DNA of 64,000 bases from Ruminococcus_G sp964621905 (GCA_964621905.1 CAZUNG010000001.1:1-64000), one strand, 5' to 3'. Shown: positions 7,450 through 16,550, numbered from the stretch's first letter. Program-made: numbers and translations. Notes: generated by a model from the letters alone, not told the origin.

Positions 7450-8337
7450 GTGAAGTCTGATGTATTCCTGCATGTCATCAGGAAGCGGGGCGTGAAAAGT
7501 AAGTTCGCGGCCGGTGACCGGGTGAGTAAACTGCAGGGAACTGGAGTGCAGCGCCTGACGGGTAAGAGAGGATTCACCGGGGGCATAGAGAAAATCCCCG
7601 AGCAGAGGATGTCCGATATGCTTCATGTGCACACGAATCTGGTGGGTCCTCCCTGTCTCCAGATGCAGTTCAACAAGTGCAGAGCAGGCAAGCTGCCTGA
7701 GCACCCGGTAATGTGTGACTGCCTTTTCGCCGTCTATGCTGACACAGCGCTTAAGTACAGAATCAGGAACACGTGCTATGGGAGCGTCGATGGTGCCTGC
7801 AGCAGGATCAGGATTTCCGCTGACAAGAGCCAGGTAGGTCCGGAATATGCGCCGCTCTTTCATCTGGCGGGACAGCACAGCGGCGCTGAGCATGTTTTTT
7901 GCCAGAATCAGAAGCCCTGTCGTATCGCGGTCCAGGCGGTTGATGCAGCGGAAGACGAACGGGAGGTTTTGCTTCCCGTAATAATATGCAGCACCGTTTG
8001 CAAGTGTACGCTCATAGTTTCCAATGGATGGATGTACCGGCATATCGGCCGGTTTATTCAGGACGAGCAGATCCTCGTCTTCGTAGACGACAGACAGTAT
8101 AAGATCTGACGGGGCGATCTGACCGGAAGGATGCTCCTCGATGATTTGTACCGTCAGAAGTTCACCGGCAGATAACCGGTGAGAAGTCAGCACTTTTTGG
8201 CCTCCTATGTGGATCCCAAGGGGGGTCTGCTTCAGGTGAATGATCAGATGGCGGGAATACCCTTTTGCCTGCAGGTATTCGCCGACGGAGATGCCGGCAT
8301 CGGCCTCCGTGATATGATAGGTCAGTGTTCGGTCCAT
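7423..8337 (-). CDS. RluA-family pseudouridine synthase
   Basis: 304 residues with an N-terminal S4-like RNA-binding segment (residues about 15-75) and a catalytic domain carrying the family motif RLDRDTTGLL, in which Asp is the nucleophile. TGRTHQIRVH and the ILYEDEDLLVLNKPADMPVHPS-like block are also present. It isomerises uridine to pseudouridine in rRNA or tRNA. Which of RluD/RluC/YhcT/YtzG-like targets it modifies cannot be read from sequence alone. AAGGAA with 4-nt spacing precedes the ATG. It is a single gene. Confidence 0.9.
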   Translation of the reverse strand: MDRTLTYHITEADAGISVGEYLQAKGYSRHLIIHLKQTPLGIHIGGQKVLTSHRLSAGELLTVQIIEEHPSGQIAPSDLILSVVYEDEDLLVLNKPADMPVHPSIGNYERTLANGAAYYYGKQNLPFVFRCINRLDRDTTGLLILAKNMLSAAVLSRQMKERRIFRTYLALVSGNPDPAAGTIDAPIARVPDSVLKRCVSIDGEKAVTHYRVLRQLACSALVELHLETGRTHQIRVHMKHIGHPLLGDFLYAPGESSLTRQALHSSSLQFTHPVTGRELTFHAPLPDDMQEYIRLHTDRAEPSN

Positions 8338-8487
8338 GATATTCCTTCTTTCGTGGTTATCCTATGTATTATAGTCAAAGTGCGGGATGTGTCAAGAAAA
8401 ACTGCAAAATCTTTTGGTGTACAGAAAGAAAAAAGCATGATAAAATAATGCATATACAGGAAAAAGTTTGAAAGGACGGGCTTTTGC

Positions 8488-9555
8488 ATGAACCAGGAAA
8501 AATATGTAGCGTATGTGGGTACTTATACACACGGAAGCAGTATCGGCATTCATCTGTATGACGTCGATGTGAAAGAGGGAACGCTCACGGAACGTAAAGT
8601 AGTTCCGGTCAATAATTCTTCTTATCTGGCGCGTTCGAAGAACGGAAAATATTTATATTCGATTGCGGATGAAGGAGTTGCAGTTTTTGCTATTCATCCG
8701 GACGGAGATTTGGAATATATCAATAAAGTTGACATTGACGGAATGAGAGGATGTTACCTCTCGGTTGATGTTACCGGAAAATATCTGTTTGTGGCGGGAT
8801 ATCACGATGGCAAAGTGACGGTGGTACATACTCATCGTGACGGCAGACTGGGAAGTGTTATGGACGGCATTTTCCACAAAGGCACCGGCAGTGTGGCAGA
8901 GCGGAGTTTTCGTCCGCATGTCAGCTGTGTTGTTCCGACACCGGATAACAATTATGTGTGTGCAGTTGACAATGGAATTGATCAGGTCAAAGTTTATGGG
9001 ATGGATAAAAGAAGAGATAAACTGAACCTGCAGGATATCATCAGATGCCGAAGAGAGTCGGGCCCGAGGGAAATGAAATTTTCGACAAACGGTAAATTTG
9101 CATATCTTGTGTATGAACTGAGCAATGATATCGATGTGTTCTCTTATCATGAAGGGACTAAGGGACCGGTATTTGAAAAAATTCAGAATATCAGTATTTT
9201 AGATACGGAGCTTGACCCGATGCACGATGCCGCGGAGGCTCTTGCGATTTCTCCGGACGGCAACTATCTGTTTGCGTCTACAGCGGGGGACAATTCGATT
9301 ACCATGTTTCAGATCGACCAGGAAACGGGGATGTTAAGCCGTCAGTTTTCGCTGCCCATCAGCGGGGAGTATCCAAAAAGTATGCGGCTGTTTCCGGACG
9401 GAAAACACATTGCAATCGTAAATCATGAGTCGGACAGCATTACGACATTTACCATTGATTACGAAAGAAAGCTTTTAATGATGAAAGGGAAGCCAATGAA
9501 GGTGGAGACACCGAACTGTATCCTGATAGAGAAAGTCGGACAGCAATTTGAATAG
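8488..9555 (+). CDS. Lactonase family beta-propeller protein (YbhE/6-phosphogluconolactonase type)
   Basis: 355 residues of repeating beta-propeller blades, for example SPDGNYLFAS and SxNGKxxYSI-like motifs, with the opening YVGTYTHGSSIGIHLYDVD typical of the lactonase/YbhE family. E. coli Pgl of this family hydrolyses 6-phosphogluconolactone. In Clostridia the substrate is uncertain because the oxidative pentose phosphate pathway is often incomplete. No signal peptide, so cytoplasmic. The ATG at 8488 is preceded by AAAGGA. It stands alone and has its own terminator. Confidence 0.85.
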   Translation: MNQEKYVAYVGTYTHGSSIGIHLYDVDVKEGTLTERKVVPVNNSSYLARSKNGKYLYSIADEGVAVFAIHPDGDLEYINKVDIDGMRGCYLSVDVTGKYLFVAGYHDGKVTVVHTHRDGRLGSVMDGIFHKGTGSVAERSFRPHVSCVVPTPDNNYVCAVDNGIDQVKVYGMDKRRDKLNLQDIIRCRRESGPREMKFSTNGKFAYLVYELSNDIDVFSYHEGTKGPVFEKIQNISILDTELDPMHDAAEALAISPDGNYLFASTAGDNSITMFQIDQETGMLSRQFSLPISGEYPKSMRLFPDGKHIAIVNHESDSITTFTIDYERKLLMMKGKPMKVETPNCILIEKVGQQFE

Positions 9556-9570
9556 ATGAGGGAAATGAAA

Positions 9571-9624
9571 GCCGGGCGAAGAAGTGGGCAGCAGTTGTCT
9601 GCTTCTGCCCGGTTTTCGTTTTTT
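9571..9624 (+). terminator. Terminator after the lactonase gene
   Basis: CCGGGC (9572-9577) pairs with GCCCGG (9607-9612), with further imperfect pairing inside, followed by TTTTCGTTTTTT. It lies between convergent genes and ends just before the aroC stop codon. Confidence 0.75.
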
Positions 9625-9630
9625 AATTTC

Positions 9631-10734
9631 TTATGATTTGTGTTTCCAGATGAGCTGCAGATGTTCCATGCGCGCTCCCATGCCGCACAGCAGGGCATCG
9701 ATGAGTGTGATGGCCGTCATGGACTCCACGACAACGACCGCACGGGGAACGATGACAGGATCATGACGTCCCTTGATGTTGATATCGATGGTTTCACCCT
9801 GACGGTTTACTGTCTGCTGGGGGGAGAAGATGGAAGGAGTCGGCTTGAACGCTGTGCGAATGATGAGATCACTTCCATCGCTGATCCCGCCGAGGATGCC
9901 GCCCGCGTGGTTGGATGCTTTGCCTATGCTGCCGTCTGCATTTCGGCAAAAGCCGTCATTATTTGTGGTGCCGGTTGCTGTGGCTGCCGCGAAACCTTCC
10001 CCGATCTCGACACCCTTTACGGCACCGATGGAAAAGAGTGCCTTGCCCAGGTTGGCATCCAGTTTTTCAAAAACCGGGGTTCCGGCTCCTGCGGGAAGAT
10101 GACTGACGATACATTCAACAATCCCTCCCGATGAATCGTGACGTTTCATACAGTCATCCAGATATGCCTGTGCTTTTTGACTGGCTTCAGCGTCCGGCAT
10201 ATACAGCGGATTTTCGGCGATCAGTTCCGGATGAAACTGCTTCGCGGTTACAGGACCGATCGCTTTTGTGTAAGTACAGATGGAGACGCCGAGACTTTTT
10301 AAAATTTTTACGGCGATTGCACCGGCGGCAACGCGGCCGATGGTTTCACGGCCGGAAGAACGTCCGCCTCCGCGGTAATCACGGAAGCCGTATTTCTGAT
10401 CAAAGGTATAATCTGCGTGTCCCGGGCGATAATAAGAAGCGATCTCCCCGTAGTCGCCGGAACGCTGGCTGGTATTGCGCACAAACATGGAAATGGGTGT
10501 CCCTGTTGTACGGCCTTCGAAAACACCGGAGAGGATTTCGACTTCATCTGCTTCCTTTCTGGGAGTCGCATATTGATTCTGACCTGGTTTTCTGCGGTCT
10601 AAAAATGCCTGGATATCCGACTCCTGAAGCATTAGACCCGCGGGACAGCCGTCTACGACGACGCCGAGACCCTTTCCATGAGATTCACCCCAGGTGGTGA
10701 CGGTAAAAAGTGTTCCGAATGATGATCCTGCCAT
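9631..10734 (-). CDS. aroC: Chorismate synthase
   Basis: 367 residues, normal length. Signature segments are visible: GESHGKGLGVVVDGCPAGL near the N-terminus, RPGHADYTFDQKYGFRDYRGGGRSSGRET in the middle (FMN/EPSP binding), and the C-terminal GRHDPVIVPRAVVVVESM. It converts EPSP to chorismate using reduced FMN, the last step of the shikimate pathway. The gene is isolated from the other aro genes. AAAGGA with 7-nt spacing precedes the ATG. Confidence 0.97.
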   Translation of the reverse strand: MAGSSFGTLFTVTTWGESHGKGLGVVVDGCPAGLMLQESDIQAFLDRRKPGQNQYATPRKEADEVEILSGVFEGRTTGTPISMFVRNTSQRSGDYGEIASYYRPGHADYTFDQKYGFRDYRGGGRSSGRETIGRVAAGAIAVKILKSLGVSICTYTKAIGPVTAKQFHPELIAENPLYMPDAEASQKAQAYLDDCMKRHDSSGGIVECIVSHLPAGAGTPVFEKLDANLGKALFSIGAVKGVEIGEGFAAATATGTTNNDGFCRNADGSIGKASNHAGGILGGISDGSDLIIRTAFKPTPSIFSPQQTVNRQGETIDINIKGRHDPVIVPRAVVVVESMTAITLIDALLCGMGARMEHLQLIWKHKS

Positions 10735-10842
10735 ACTGTTATCCTTTCTGCTATTCTGTCGTTAGTACCAGCTTGTATTATAGCTGACAAAAAAGTGTTT
10801 GTAAATAAGATGTAATGCTGAACCAAAACATATGCAAACAAA

Positions 10843-10871
10843 TTGACAAAGAGATGGGCACAGCGTATAAT
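10843..10871 (+). promoter_or_regulatory. Strong SigA-type promoter
   Basis: A consensus TTGACA (10843-10848), a 17-bp spacer and TATAAT (10866-10871), 49 bp before the ATG of the rhomboid-like gene and probably also driving pyk and lysA. Confidence 0.85.
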
Positions 10872-10920
10872 AAATCTGATTTTCTATTGATATGGAACGA
10901 AAAATTAAAGAGGAGATCTT

Positions 10921-11754
10921 ATGAACTGGATCAACAAAATGGAACGGAAATTCGGGAAATATGCGATTCACAATCTGACCCTGTATATTATCATTACGTA
11001 TGCGGTCGGATATCTGTTGATGTACCTGGCGCCAAATGTTATGAGCTACTGCCTTCTGGAACCGGGATTGATTTTGCGGGGGCAGGTGTGGAGACTGATA
11101 AGCTGGCTTCTGATACCGCCGGGAACTCTCGATATTTTCACAATCATCATGCTGTTTTTTTACTATTCGATTGGTACGACTCTGGAAAAAACATGGGGTT
11201 CTTTCCGCTATAATTTCTATATTTTCGGCGGAATCATACTGACTGTGATCGGAGCCTTTATTATGTATTTTGTTCTGGGAGGCGGCATTTTTCTCTCCGG
11301 CAGCAGAGTGTTTTTCAGTACCTATTATATAGCGCTGTCGATTTTTCTGGGTTTTGCCGCAACATATCCGGATATGCAGGTGCTCTTGTATTTTATCATT
11401 CCGATCAAGATCAAATGGCTGGCATGGCTGGATGTAATCTTTCTTGTATGGCAGATGGTGCAAAGCGGCTGGACAACACGTGTTGCAATTATCTGCAGTC
11501 TGATGAATTTTATTATCTACTTTTTTGCAACCAGGAATCTGTCACGTTATTCCCCACATGAGGTGAAGCGTAAACGGACATATGCCAAAGCGGTGCACAA
11601 AAGTCAGAGCCCTGATATGACAAAGCATAAATGTGCGGTTTGCGGAAGAACAGAGAAGGATGGAGATGATCTGGAATTCCGTTTCTGTTCAAAATGCAGG
11701 GGCAATTATGAGTACTGCCAGGATCATTTATTTACACATAAACATATACAGTAA
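10921..11754 (+). CDS. Rhomboid-like membrane protein with C-terminal zinc ribbon
   Basis: 277 residues. Residues 1-205 hold about six membrane segments in a rhomboid-like layout, including GQVWRLISWLLIPP, which corresponds to the WR motif of the L1 loop. Residues about 235-277 hold a zinc-ribbon-like module (CAVCGR, CSKC, then YCQDHLFTHKH). The GxSG catalytic serine motif expected in the fourth segment is not found; the region reads FSTYYIALSIFLGF. No clear catalytic His is evident either. It is probably a non-proteolytic rhomboid relative. It sits 14 nt before pyk and may be co-transcribed. Confidence 0.7.
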   Translation: MNWINKMERKFGKYAIHNLTLYIIITYAVGYLLMYLAPNVMSYCLLEPGLILRGQVWRLISWLLIPPGTLDIFTIIMLFFYYSIGTTLEKTWGSFRYNFYIFGGIILTVIGAFIMYFVLGGGIFLSGSRVFFSTYYIALSIFLGFAATYPDMQVLLYFIIPIKIKWLAWLDVIFLVWQMVQSGWTTRVAIICSLMNFIIYFFATRNLSRYSPHEVKRKRTYAKAVHKSQSPDMTKHKCAVCGRTEKDGDDLEFRFCSKCRGNYEYCQDHLFTHKHIQ

Positions 11755-11768
11755 GGAGTTAAAACAAT

Positions 11769-13205
11769 ATGAAAAAAACGAAAATCGTCTGTACCATGGG
11801 ACCGAATACTGATAAACGTGAAATGATGAAACAGCTAATCGAGGCTGGAATGGATATCGCCAGATTCAATTTTTCACACGGAACCCACGAGGAACAGAAG
11901 GCACGGATGGACATGCTCAAGGAAGTCCGCGCGGAGATGAAAAAACCGATTGCGATTTTGCTGGACACAAAAGGTCCGGAGATCAGAACGGGGCTGCTCA
12001 ATGAACATACACCGGTGACTTTGAAAGCCGGAGATACGTTTACTCTGACGACGAATAAAATTTCAGGAAATCAGGAGATCTGTTATCAGACCTACGAAGG
12101 GCTTCCGATGGATGTAAAGCGCGGTGCCCGCATCCTTGTCGATGACGGACTGATCGAGCTGAAGGTGGAATCCACAACGCATACGGATGTCGTCTGCACC
12201 ATTGTAAACGGCGGTGAGCTCGGCGAGCGAAAAGGGATTAACATTCCGGGTACCAGCACAAATCTGCCGAATATCACAGAGCAGGACGTAAAAGATATCC
12301 TCTTTGGAATCGAGCAGGGGGTTGACTTTATCGCTGCGTCGTTTGTAAGGAATGCCGATGCGATCAAAGAGATCCGTACCCTGCTGAAAGAGAACGGCGG
12401 TGAACATATTGATATTATAGCTAAAATTGAGAGTATCGAAGGGGTGGCGAACATTGACCGGATCATCCAGCAGTCTGACGGGATCATGGTGGCAAGAGGT
12501 GATCTCGGTGTTGAGATTCCGGCCTGGGAAGTTCCCCATATTCAAAAAGAGATTATCCGAAAATGTAATGAGCGTTACAAACCGGTTATCACTGCAACAC
12601 AGATGCTGGATTCCATGATCCGCAATCCGCGTCCCACAAGAGCTGAGGTGACAGATGTTGCGAATGCGATCTATGATGGAACAGATGCTATCATGCTTTC
12701 AGGAGAAACGGCAGTTGGCAAATACCCGATCGAATCCGTACATATGATGGTGGAGATCGCAAATTCAACAGAGCCATATATTGATTATGAACATTTTCTG
12801 GATTACCGTGCGCTTCGCGGGAACAGTAATGTTTCCAGTACCGTCGGGGTGGCAGCGGTGCAGTCCAGCATTTATCTGCATGCAAAATGTATTGTGACAC
12901 CTACCGTATCAGGTCAGACGGCACGCCTGATCTCTAATTTCCGCCCCAAAGTGCCGATCTATGCAGTGACGCCGAATGACTGGGTTCAGCGCAAGATGCA
13001 GATTTTCTGGGGAGTAAGACCGCTCAGCGGATACGAAGAGGACAGCACTGAAAATATTATTTCTCATGCAATGTATGTTGTGGAGCGCGAAAAATATATC
13101 AAGACAGGGGATCTTGTTGTTTTCACAGCCGGTGATCCGGCGACGAACATTGTGACTGGTGAAGGTGCCGTTACGAATATGCTGCACATCATACAGGCGA
13201 AATAA
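11769..13205 (+). CDS. pyk: Pyruvate kinase
   Basis: 478 residues, the length of forms without the extra C-terminal PEP-utiliser domain found in Bacillus enzymes. It begins KKTKIVCTMGPNTDKREMM and contains the signature IAKIESIEGVANID (Lys and Glu for Mg and proton chemistry), MVARGDLGVEIP and the MLDSMIRNPRPTRAEVTDVANAIYDGTDA block. It converts PEP and ADP to pyruvate and ATP in glycolysis. AAGGAG with good spacing. lysA follows after 27 nt. Confidence 0.97.
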   Translation: MKKTKIVCTMGPNTDKREMMKQLIEAGMDIARFNFSHGTHEEQKARMDMLKEVRAEMKKPIAILLDTKGPEIRTGLLNEHTPVTLKAGDTFTLTTNKISGNQEICYQTYEGLPMDVKRGARILVDDGLIELKVESTTHTDVVCTIVNGGELGERKGINIPGTSTNLPNITEQDVKDILFGIEQGVDFIAASFVRNADAIKEIRTLLKENGGEHIDIIAKIESIEGVANIDRIIQQSDGIMVARGDLGVEIPAWEVPHIQKEIIRKCNERYKPVITATQMLDSMIRNPRPTRAEVTDVANAIYDGTDAIMLSGETAVGKYPIESVHMMVEIANSTEPYIDYEHFLDYRALRGNSNVSSTVGVAAVQSSIYLHAKCIVTPTVSGQTARLISNFRPKVPIYAVTPNDWVQRKMQIFWGVRPLSGYEEDSTENIISHAMYVVEREKYIKTGDLVVFTAGDPATNIVTGEGAVTNMLHIIQAK

Positions 13206-13232
13206 GGAAGAACATGCGAGGAGGAGCAGGAA

Positions 13233-14507
13233 ATGACCAAGAAACCATTTGTGACAAAAGAAAAGCTGGAAGAGATCAGACAGACGATTCCGACACCTTT
13301 TCATCTGTATGATGAAAAGGGAATCCGCAAAAATGCCAGGGCACTGAAAGAGGCGTTTGCGTGGAATAAAGGATATCGTGAGTATTTCGCTGTCAAAGCC
13401 TGCCCGAACCCGTTCCTGATCGATATTCTTCGGGAATATGGCTGTGGCTGTGACTGTTCTTCCATGACAGAGCTGATGCTCTCTAAGGCACTTGGCTGCA
13501 GCGGGGATGATATCATGTTTTCCTCGAACGCGACACCGGCCTGCGAATATCAGTATGCAGATAAAGTAAATGCAATCATCAATCTCGATGACATCACGCA
13601 CATTGATTTTCTGGAACATACGATCGGCCGCATACCAAAAAAAATCAGCTGCCGCTATAACCCGGGAGGACTCTTTAAAATCAGCAATGATATCATGGAC
13701 AATCCGGGTGATGCAAAATACGGTATGACGACGGAGCAGTTGTTTGAAGCATTTAAGATTTTGAAAGAAAAAGGTGCAGAGGAATTTGGGATCCATGCAT
13801 TCCTGGCAAGCAATACTGTGACGAATGATTATTATCCGATGCTGGCGAAGGTATTGTTTGAGGTTGCTGTCCGGTTAAAAGAAGAGACGGGAGCCGATAT
13901 CCGGTTTATCAATCTCTCAGGAGGAATCGGTATTCCGTATCGCCCTGACCAGGAGCCAAATGATATCCGTGCAATCGGAGAAGGCGTGCGGAAAGTTTAC
14001 GAAGAGGTGCTGGTCCCGGCTGGAATGGGGGATGTCGCACTGTACACGGAACTCGGAAGATTTATGACGGGACCGTATGGCTGCCTCGTCACAGAAGCCA
14101 TTCACGAAAAGCATACACACAAAGAGTATATCGGCTGTGACGCATGTGCGGTAAATCTGATGCGTCCGGCGATGTACGGCGCATACCATCATATTACAGT
14201 GATGGGGAAAGAAAATGTTCCCTGCGATCATATGTATGATGTGACAGGTTCTCTCTGTGAGAATAATGACAAATTTGCAGTGGACAGAATGCTTCCGAAA
14301 ATAGATATCGGGGATCTTCTGGTCATTCATGATACGGGAGCCCATGGATTTTCGATGGGATATAATTATAATGGAAAATTAAAATCAGCGGAAGTGCTGT
14401 TGAAGGAAGATGGAAGCTTTGAGATGATTCGCCGTGCGGAGACGCCGGAAGATTATTTTGCTACATTTGATTGTTTTCCGATTTATCAGAAAATATTTGA
14501 AAAATAG
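13233..14507 (+). CDS. lysA: Diaminopimelate decarboxylase-like PLP enzyme (fold type III)
   Basis: 424 residues. The PLP lysine is in YFAVKACPNP (about residue 54). A glycine-rich phosphate-binding stretch (NLSGGIGIPY) and the C-terminal CDACAVNLMRPAMYGAYHHI correspond to the active-site Cys and substrate-binding blocks of LysA. The expected reaction is meso-diaminopimelate to lysine. The family also contains carboxynorspermidine and arginine decarboxylase relatives, so substrate is inferred. It is directly downstream of pyk with an SD of GAGGAGG. A terminator follows the stop codon. Confidence 0.85.
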   Translation: MTKKPFVTKEKLEEIRQTIPTPFHLYDEKGIRKNARALKEAFAWNKGYREYFAVKACPNPFLIDILREYGCGCDCSSMTELMLSKALGCSGDDIMFSSNATPACEYQYADKVNAIINLDDITHIDFLEHTIGRIPKKISCRYNPGGLFKISNDIMDNPGDAKYGMTTEQLFEAFKILKEKGAEEFGIHAFLASNTVTNDYYPMLAKVLFEVAVRLKEETGADIRFINLSGGIGIPYRPDQEPNDIRAIGEGVRKVYEEVLVPAGMGDVALYTELGRFMTGPYGCLVTEAIHEKHTHKEYIGCDACAVNLMRPAMYGAYHHITVMGKENVPCDHMYDVTGSLCENNDKFAVDRMLPKIDIGDLLVIHDTGAHGFSMGYNYNGKLKSAEVLLKEDGSFEMIRRAETPEDYFATFDCFPIYQKIFEK

Positions 14508-14510
14508 AAG

Positions 14511-14548
14511 AAAAAGACCCTGCGGCAAGTTTTCTGCAGGGTCTTTAC
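14511..14548 (+). terminator. Terminator after lysA
   Basis: AAAGACCCTGC (14513-14523) pairs with 14536-14546; only a short TTT follows, so efficiency may be modest. Confidence 0.65.
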
Positions 14549-14617
14549 ATTATGCGGCAGTCCGTTTTTTTAAAATAAAAAAGCTCAGTATTTACAAAAT
14601 ACTGAACTCCTCTTAAC

Positions 14618-14700
14618 TGCCGGCGGTGGGACTTGAACCCACACGTGGTTGCCCACAACAGATTTTGAGTCTGCCTCGTCTGCCATTCCGACACGCCGGC
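14618..14700 (-). tRNA. tRNA-Leu (anticodon CAA)
   Basis: An 83-nt minus-strand cloverleaf. The acceptor stem GCCGGCG pairs with CGCCGGC, with discriminator A at 14618. The anticodon loop is CTCAAAA, giving CAA, which reads UUG. A long variable arm (type II, TTGTGGGCAACC region) and GGTTCAAGTCC in the T arm are as expected for tRNA-Leu. The 3' CCA is not encoded, so it is added by nucleotidyltransferase. Confidence 0.95.
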
Positions 14701-14720
14701 CTGCCCTGCACGCAGACATT

Positions 14721-14749
14721 ATAATATCATGTCTGCATGCAAAGCGCAA
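14721..14749 (-). promoter_or_regulatory. Promoter for tRNA-Leu
   Basis: On the minus strand, TTGCGC (14749-14744), a 17-bp spacer and TATTAT (14726-14721), about 20 bp before the tRNA 5' end. An inverted repeat (GCAGACAT/ATGTCTGC) overlaps the -10. Confidence 0.55.
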
Positions 14750-14790
14750 GTAATATTTCTTCAAAAATTATGTTTGTTGACTCGTGCCTG

Positions 14791-15183
14791 TCAGAAAGTG
14801 ATGACTCTGGGATCTTCCGTAAAAGATGAGAAGGTTGCTGTCACATCTTTCAGGTAAAAGACCTGTGTATTGCCGTCGCCGGGCTGGTACATATTCTGCA
14901 GTGACGGGTAAGCAGCCAGCATGTGCTTTTGAGCTTCTATGTTCTTGTCCTCAACTGCGGCAGCCGTCACACGCAGCCATTTTCCGTTCAGAAATCCGCA
15001 GATCTCGATTTTCGGATTTGCCATCATTTGTTTTGACACATTCTTTACTTTTCCGGTCTGAATATAAAGTTTGTCTTCAAAAATATCAATGGTCCCGAAG
15101 GGGCGTACCCGGGGCTGATCACCTTCCGTAGTCGCCAGGTAATAAGTTTCACATGCTTTTAAAAAATCATAAACTTCCTTCAT
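14791..15183 (-). CDS. Pyridoxamine 5'-phosphate oxidase-fold protein
   Basis: 130 residues with the split-barrel flavin-binding layout: YYLATTEGDQPRVRPFGTIDIFEDKLYIQTGKVKNVSKQM, then KIEICGFLNGKWLRVTA and a C-terminal VFYLKDVTATF. It is much shorter than true PdxH and belongs to the broad group of small FMN- or F420-type-fold proteins, including Nim-like and general-stress members. The substrate is unknown. AGGAGGAG with 8-nt spacing precedes the ATG. Single gene next to tRNA-Leu. Confidence 0.8.
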   Translation of the reverse strand: MKEVYDFLKACETYYLATTEGDQPRVRPFGTIDIFEDKLYIQTGKVKNVSKQMMANPKIEICGFLNGKWLRVTAAAVEDKNIEAQKHMLAAYPSLQNMYQPGDGNTQVFYLKDVTATFSSFTEDPRVITF

Positions 15184-15341
15184 GCTGTGTACTCCTCCTT
15201 TATGTTTTGTTTAAAAATCACTGCTGTTTTTATTATATACCGTTCATAAATTGGATTCCAATATTTTCTTTTTCCTACACAAAAAAATCATATTTCTCTG
15301 ATATGATAAGAGACAACTAAATGCAGGAGGTGAAACATCCT

Positions 15342-15944
15342 TTGTCAACAACAACAGCAGGTATAGAAGAATACCAGACGATGATCAAACCGTATCGGGA
15401 AGCAATGTCCAGTCTCATGGTGCATATTGATGCTCTGAATGAGGAGTACCGGATGCGCTATAGGGATTATCCGATACACAATATTCAGTCAAGGATAAAA
15501 AAAGCAGAGAGCATTCAGACAAAGCTTGTACGGAAAGGGTATCCGCCTGTTTTGGAGTCTGCAAAAGATTACCTGACTGATATTGCCGGAATCCGGATCA
15601 TCTGCTATTTTGAACCGGATATTGTTCCGATTGCCGCTCATTTAAAAAAGTATTCCGATACGATAATTATTAAAGAATGTGATTATGTGACACATCCGAA
15701 GCCAAATGGGTACCGCAGTTATCATCTTGTGCTGGGGACTCCCGTTTACCGGACTGACTGCAAGCAGTATTACCCTGTCGAGATTCAGATTCGCTCACTT
15801 GCCATGGACTTGTGGGCGAGCATGGAACATCGTATGCTGTATAAAGCAGAAGAATCTCATCAGGAACGCATTCGGGAACGATTTAAAGGCTTTGCATCAG
15901 AATTAAAAGAAATGGAAAACCAGTTATATGAATTAGAATTTTAG
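15342..15944 (+). CDS. Small alarmone synthetase (RelQ/YjbM-type GTP pyrophosphokinase)
   Basis: About 200 residues containing only the RelA/SpoT synthetase domain. Motifs: DIAGIRIICYFEPDI, HPKPNGYRSYHLV (G-loop region) and VEIQIRSLAMDLWASMEHRMLYK with the catalytic Glu-x-Gln. It makes (p)ppGpp from GTP/GDP and ATP without hydrolase or regulatory domains. The start is probably the TTG at 15342, which lies 8 nt after an extended SD (AGGAGGTGA, 15325-15333). The in-frame ATG at 15321 would put this SD inside the gene. A TTG start may keep expression low. Confidence 0.9.
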   Translation: MSTTTAGIEEYQTMIKPYREAMSSLMVHIDALNEEYRMRYRDYPIHNIQSRIKKAESIQTKLVRKGYPPVLESAKDYLTDIAGIRIICYFEPDIVPIAAHLKKYSDTIIIKECDYVTHPKPNGYRSYHLVLGTPVYRTDCKQYYPVEIQIRSLAMDLWASMEHRMLYKAEESHQERIRERFKGFASELKEMENQLYELEF

Positions 15945-16124
15945 ATTTTATTAAGAAAGTAAACATTGTTTCATAAGAAAAACCTCATACATTAAACACT
16001 GAATGGTCACATTTTCCAGTTATCATATAGTTATTCCGAAGCGAAGGGAGGACGGATCAACCAATCATACTGAAAAGATCATTACGGCAATAGGGATATG
16101 GTTTGAAAGGAGTGTTTTTCAAAA

Positions 16125-16550
16125 ATGAAACGTAAATTTATTATGAAACTTTTCGCACTGACATGTGTGGCAGCGTTGTCAATCGGTGTTTTCACAGGCT
16201 GTGGATCAGATGACGACAAATCCGGCACTACCAATAGCTCTTCGACAACAGAGAGTGACAGCAGCACGGGAAGCGGTTCTGCCGGCAGCAGTTCTACAGG
16301 AAGCGGCACATCAGACAGCGGAAGTAGTACAGAAAACGACAAAACAGAGAGTGGCGGTTCCACAGGAAGCGGCACATCAGGCAGCAGCGCATCAGAGAGC
16401 GACAGCACAGCGGGAAGCGGCACATCAGACAGCGACAGTACAAAAGGCAGCAGCGCATCGGAGAGCGACAGCACCACAGGAAACGGTACATCAGACAGCA
16501 GCAGCTCTGCGGGCAGCGATGCAGCAGACAGTACATCAACAGAATCATAA
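16125..16550 (+). CDS. Lipoprotein made almost entirely of a Ser/Thr/Gly/Asp-rich low-complexity tail
   Basis: 141 residues. An N-terminal basic segment and hydrophobic core lead to a lipobox ending in FTGC at about residue 26, so it should be lipid-anchored outside the membrane. All that follows (residues 27-141) is a low-complexity tract with recurring GTSDS, SASESDS and GSGTSGS units and no hydrophobic core, so no folded domain is expected. The tail may be a spacer, a glycosylation target, or the anchor of a protein whose functional domain was lost. The DNA repeats (about 16300-16520) are slippage-prone. GAAAGGAG precedes the ATG with about 10-nt spacing. Confidence 0.8.
   Translation: MKRKFIMKLFALTCVAALSIGVFTGCGSDDDKSGTTNSSSTTESDSSTGSGSAGSSSTGSGTSDSGSSTENDKTESGGSTGSGTSGSSASESDSTAGSGTSDSDSTKGSSASESDSTTGNGTSDSSSSAGSDAADSTSTES
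16290..16520 (+). repeat. Imperfect tandem repeats within the low-complexity lipoprotein gene
   Basis: GGAAGCGGCACATCAG-type and AGCGCATCGGAGAGCGACAG-type units recur in this stretch with small differences. The variation is mostly synonymous or Ser/Thr exchange. Confidence 0.7.

Noticed and set aside
10762..11463. 233-codon minus-strand ORF opposite the rhomboid-like gene
   Set aside because: It overlaps a gene with clear membrane topology, a consensus promoter and SD; the minus frame gives a His/Gln/Ser-rich sequence without recognisable motifs.
12909..13796. 295-codon minus-strand ORF opposite pyk and lysA
   Set aside because: A shadow of two conserved enzymes; no SD and no family features.
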